From assembly GCA_021802375.1 (NCBI GenBank), contig JAKAAL010000271.1, positions 1-6,247 of the forward strand: 6,247 bases of DNA, in the 5' to 3' direction. Positions 4,733 to 6,247 of the stretch are shown one piece after another. Every line of letters begins with the position of its first letter. Position 1 is the first letter of the stretch. Both the position numbers and the translations under genes were made by a program. The notes beneath the pieces were generated by a model, which was not told the DNA's origin, did not search any database, and saw only the letters and a program-made list of their open reading frames with translations. The DNA comes from Bacillota bacterium (GTDB lineage: Bacteria; Bacillota_E; Sulfobacillia; Sulfobacillales; Sulfobacillaceae).

Positions 4733-5030
4733 CGGAGGATTGGACCATTCCGGCTATTGTGATCCCGTCTTCGCTTATTGGCACTATGACCCGCGCTTTT
4801 CCCTATCCGGCTTCGGCGATCCAATAGAGTGGGCCTAGTGGTTCGACGAGGAACAGGTATTAGCCGAGGAGACAAATCGCTCCTATGCTGATCTGCTCAC
4901 CGAAGACACCGAATTGGGGCAGCGTGTAAACGCGGTCTTTCCTCGCTTGGAGCGATTGTCGGAATTCCCCGAGATGCCGTCTAACCCTTCTTTGTGCCGT
5001 AATCATCCATCAAAAGGCAATTTCTTATAA
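4719..5030 (+). pseudogene. Broken hypothetical gene (frame offset plus amber stop)
   Basis: The family is not recognised. A start overlapping the DUF5131 stop (ATG at 4729-4731, with GGAGG only just inside the gene) gives MTEDWTIP and ends at 4825-4827 after 32 codons. The neighbouring frame is far more protein-like from about 4752: GYCDPVFAYWHYDPRFSLSG, FGDPIEWA, TAG at 4836-4838, then WFDEEQVLAEETNRSYADLL, TEDTELGQRVNAVFPRLERL, SEFPEMPSNP and TAA at 5028-5030. Joining MTEDWTIP to GYCDPVFAYW needs one indel near 4750, and reading through needs the TAG reverted. The result would be an acidic protein of about 100 residues, coupled to DUF5131. In the coding frame the only start is TTG at 4740, placed with no spacing behind GGAGGA. 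Two independent lesions make a pseudogene the simplest call. Stop-codon recoding is possible but unsupported. Confidence 0.5.
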
Positions 5031-5051
5031 CTCTAGTGCATTACCGGTGGA

Positions 5052-5064
5052 TAGTCTAAGACTA
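5052..5064. promoter_or_regulatory. Palindrome TAGTCT-A-AGACTA, possible operator
   Basis: A perfect 6-bp inverted repeat with one central base. A third half-site-like AGTCTAA follows at 5070-5076, in the same orientation as the left arm and about one and a half helical turns on. It lies about 90 bp before the start of the 302-residue gene, a usual place for a repressor site. No regulator gene is visible in the window. Confidence 0.3.
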
Positions 5065-5092
5065 CTGAAAGTCTAACGATCCATAAAGCCAG

Positions 5093-5110
5093 TCGCCGCC
5101 TCCGCGGCGA
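5093..5110. other. GC-rich hairpin upstream of the 302-aa gene
   Basis: TCGCCGC (5093-5099) pairs perfectly with GCGGCGA (5104-5110) around a CTCC loop. No T run follows on the plus strand, and none on the minus strand either. It is therefore not a standard intrinsic terminator. It could be an mRNA-processing or stabilising stem in the leader of the next gene. Confidence 0.4.
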
Positions 5111-5149
5111 TGCCCTAGAGCCCATTACTTTGATGAAACGAGGTTACTT

Positions 5150-6058
5150 ATGAGCACACACATCGAACACGGCACCCGCGTTCGGGTGAAGAGTATTAGG
5201 GAGCTGAACGCGCTGGTGCTCGACTTCCGGCGACAGGTTGAAGCCATTGCCCAAGAGGCCTATCAACGGAAATGCGCCGAACTGGTGTACCAAATTCTTG
5301 ATGAAGCTGTGCTCCAGCCGACCGATGAGGCCTTTTTCAATGCGGTCAGAAGTGAATACGCCAGTCAGCCGATCGACGACCCTCAGCCGTTCCTCGAAAC
5401 GGATCTGCGATGGATTGTGCGCCATATTATTACCGACCACTATGTGACCATCGCGCGCACCCAAGAGCGCGACCCAGACTACGACTGGGGCTGCTATCTC
5501 AGTGCGATCCCCCATCGCACGGGTCTCTATGTGCTCTTGTACGCAGAATCCGACACCTATCACCAAATTTGGCGTTCCATACCCGGTGTCGAAGACTACG
5601 CGTACTGGAATCATACGGACCCTCCCGAAGGGATGAGCCAGGCCCGGTGGGATCGGAGACGTGATCGGTGGAACGCACTCTTAGGCCATCCCGGCATTCC
5701 GTCGCGTGTTGGGATGACGATCAGTGTGTACGATCCCGTAACTGATTGGGAGAATCGCTTCTGGGAAGTCAAGCCGGAGTTTATTCCGGATTATGAGCGA
5801 CGCATCCAACATTGGGCCTTTACACGGGCTGTGGAAGAAGTTTGGCACACGAAATCTCCGGAGGAACGGGGCTTTAATACGGTCTTTCGCACGCAACAAT
5901 GGATCAAAACCGAGGCCGGTGCCGCGCGATGGGACGCGTTAAAACACATCCTTCGCCAAACGCTGCCTTCCACATGGGAGGACGCCTTGGTCCATCAACC
6001 GCTGGCAGCCATTTGGACCGTAGCGGAACCTTTTCGAGCCAAACTCGCAGCCCTATAA
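5150..6058 (+). CDS. Conserved mobile-element hypothetical protein (302 aa)
   Basis: ATG at 5150 follows AACGAGG with 6-nt spacing, a moderate ribosome site. Features in order: a short N-terminal strand GTRVRVKSIRELN (8-20); a long helix VLDFRRQVEAIAQEAYQRKC (23-42); a DPQPFLETDLRW segment (77-88); a beta-rich core, WGCYLSAIPHRTGLYVLLYA (113-132); the block YHQIWRSIPGVEDYAYWNHT (137-156) then DPPEGMSQARWDRRRDRWN; IPSRVGMTISVYD (183-195); and a C-terminal helical part from about 210. The core (pr-VEdYaYWN-TD followed by an SxxxWxxRxxxW helix) recalls an uncharacterised family I associate with Firmicutes phages and plasmids. No catalytic residues can be named. It is soluble by appearance, with no signal or membrane segment. 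The gene is intact, with clear coding composition. The minus-strand frame at 5614-5144 is its shadow. The function is unknown. Confidence 0.88.
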   Translation: MSTHIEHGTRVRVKSIRELNALVLDFRRQVEAIAQEAYQRKCAELVYQILDEAVLQPTDEAFFNAVRSEYASQPIDDPQPFLETDLRWIVRHIITDHYVTIARTQERDPDYDWGCYLSAIPHRTGLYVLLYAESDTYHQIWRSIPGVEDYAYWNHTDPPEGMSQARWDRRRDRWNALLGHPGIPSRVGMTISVYDPVTDWENRFWEVKPEFIPDYERRIQHWAFTRAVEEVWHTKSPEERGFNTVFRTQQWIKTEAGAARWDALKHILRQTLPSTWEDALVHQPLAAIWTVAEPFRAKLAAL

Positions 6059-6091
6059 GTTGGACGAGGATTCATTTCTGCTCAGAACAAC

Positions 6092-6155
6092 ATGACAGAA
6101 GTTTAGAAACCGTGATCTTGCATGTCCGGCACAAAAGCGTTGGCCTATCTGTCAT
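6092..6155. repeat. 8-bp inverted repeat ATGACAGA ... TCTGTCAT
   Basis: ATGACAGA (6092-6099) and TCTGTCAT (6148-6155) are perfect inverted copies separated by 48 nt in the 139-bp gap before the last gene. The right arm lies in the spacer of the candidate promoter at 6140-6168. This would suit binding of a dimeric regulator at two sites, but an 8-bp match can arise by chance. Confidence 0.3.
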
Positions 6156-6168
6156 CGTGTCGTATTAC
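6140..6168 (+). promoter_or_regulatory. Candidate promoter for the last gene
   Basis: TTGGCC (6140-6145), a 17-nt spacer and TATTAC (6163-6168) resemble the sigma-A consensus, with the start codon 29 nt after the -10 box. The 139-bp gap, long for this cassette, also suggests that a new transcript begins here. Neither box is a strong match. Confidence 0.35.
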
Positions 6169-6197
6169 CCAATTACTACAGAAAAGGATGTGTTTGC

Positions 6198-6247
6198 ATG
6201 TCTGACGCCCTGTCCTTCCGCCGATGTTGTAAAGACCGACACGCCTT
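6198..6247 (+). CDS. 5' end of an unidentified gene (partial)
   Basis: ATG at 6198 follows AAAAGGA (6182-6188) with about 9-nt spacing. It reads MSDALSFRRCCKDRHA to the window edge, 16 codons. The first five residues (MSDAL) and most of the first 15 bases match the start of the gene at 2425, after which the two diverge. The sequence is too short to assign. It could be a second member of the 2425 family with a changed N-terminus, or the likeness could be chance. Confidence 0.45.
   Translation, partial: MSDALSFRRCCKDRHA

Noticed and set aside
4836..4838. Pyrrolysine or other recoding at the in-frame TAG (and selenocysteine at TGA 879-881)
   Set aside because: No recoding machinery or stem-loop is visible, and both genes are in a region with other lesions. 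Simple nonsense mutations are more likely.
5144..5614. 156-codon minus-strand frame
   Set aside because: It lies wholly opposite the clearly coding 302-residue gene.
1..6247. CRISPR array, tRNA or rRNA genes, diversity-generating retroelement
   Set aside because: No regularly spaced repeats, cloverleaf-like sequences or reverse transcriptase motifs were found on either strand.

Overview
The window looks like accessory or mobile DNA (prophage remnant, plasmid or integrated element) of a Gram-positive, Firmicutes-like bacterium. Base composition is slightly GC-rich by eye. Ribosome binding sites are strong (AAGGAGGT, GAGGAGG, AAAGGAG), and at least one gene starts with TTG. A Sulfobacillus-like acidophile would fit, but that is only a guess. 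I recognise no housekeeping gene, tRNA, rRNA, CRISPR array, transposase or recombinase. What can be recognised is typical phage or plasmid cargo: a DUF1643 protein, a Dam-type adenine methylase remnant, a DUF5131 (phage Gp37/Gp68) three-cysteine protein, and two hypothetical families that recur in Firmicutes phages.

Left part (1 to about 2076): every credible gene is on the minus strand. Read leftwards they are a frameshifted gene (2061 to about 1715), a gene with two compensating frameshifts (1561-1259), a gene with an in-frame TGA (1085-552), an intact 71-codon gene (473-258), and the N-terminal half of a DUF1643 gene (261 to the edge). On the opposite strand, a good sigma-A-type promoter (1556-1585) and a strong intrinsic terminator (1684-1712) bracket an apparent small RNA of about 120 nt that is antisense to this gene row.

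Right part (2040-6247): every credible gene is on the plus strand. They are the C-terminal half of DUF1643 (2042-2389), an intact phage-type gene (2425-3108), a 3' fragment of a Dam methylase (3369-3689), a 21-residue ORF overlapping an intact DUF5131 gene (3718-3783 and 3776-4732), a broken gene (4719-5030), an intact 302-residue gene (5150-6058), and the start of another gene (6198 to the edge).

The central observation is that the two DUF1643 halves face opposite ways and share a 37-bp inverted repeat (2-38 and 2040-2076, 36/37 identical). This repeat lies over the conserved NLFAYR coding motif. Flipping the segment between the repeats would rebuild a full-length DUF1643 frame and would put every gene in the window on one strand as a single long cassette. 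The window is therefore best read as a mobile-element operon that carries an inversion. Whether that inversion is a fixed accident, a reversible switch, or an assembly artefact cannot be decided from the sequence. Frame-breaking lesions are concentrated in, but not limited to, the inverted segment.
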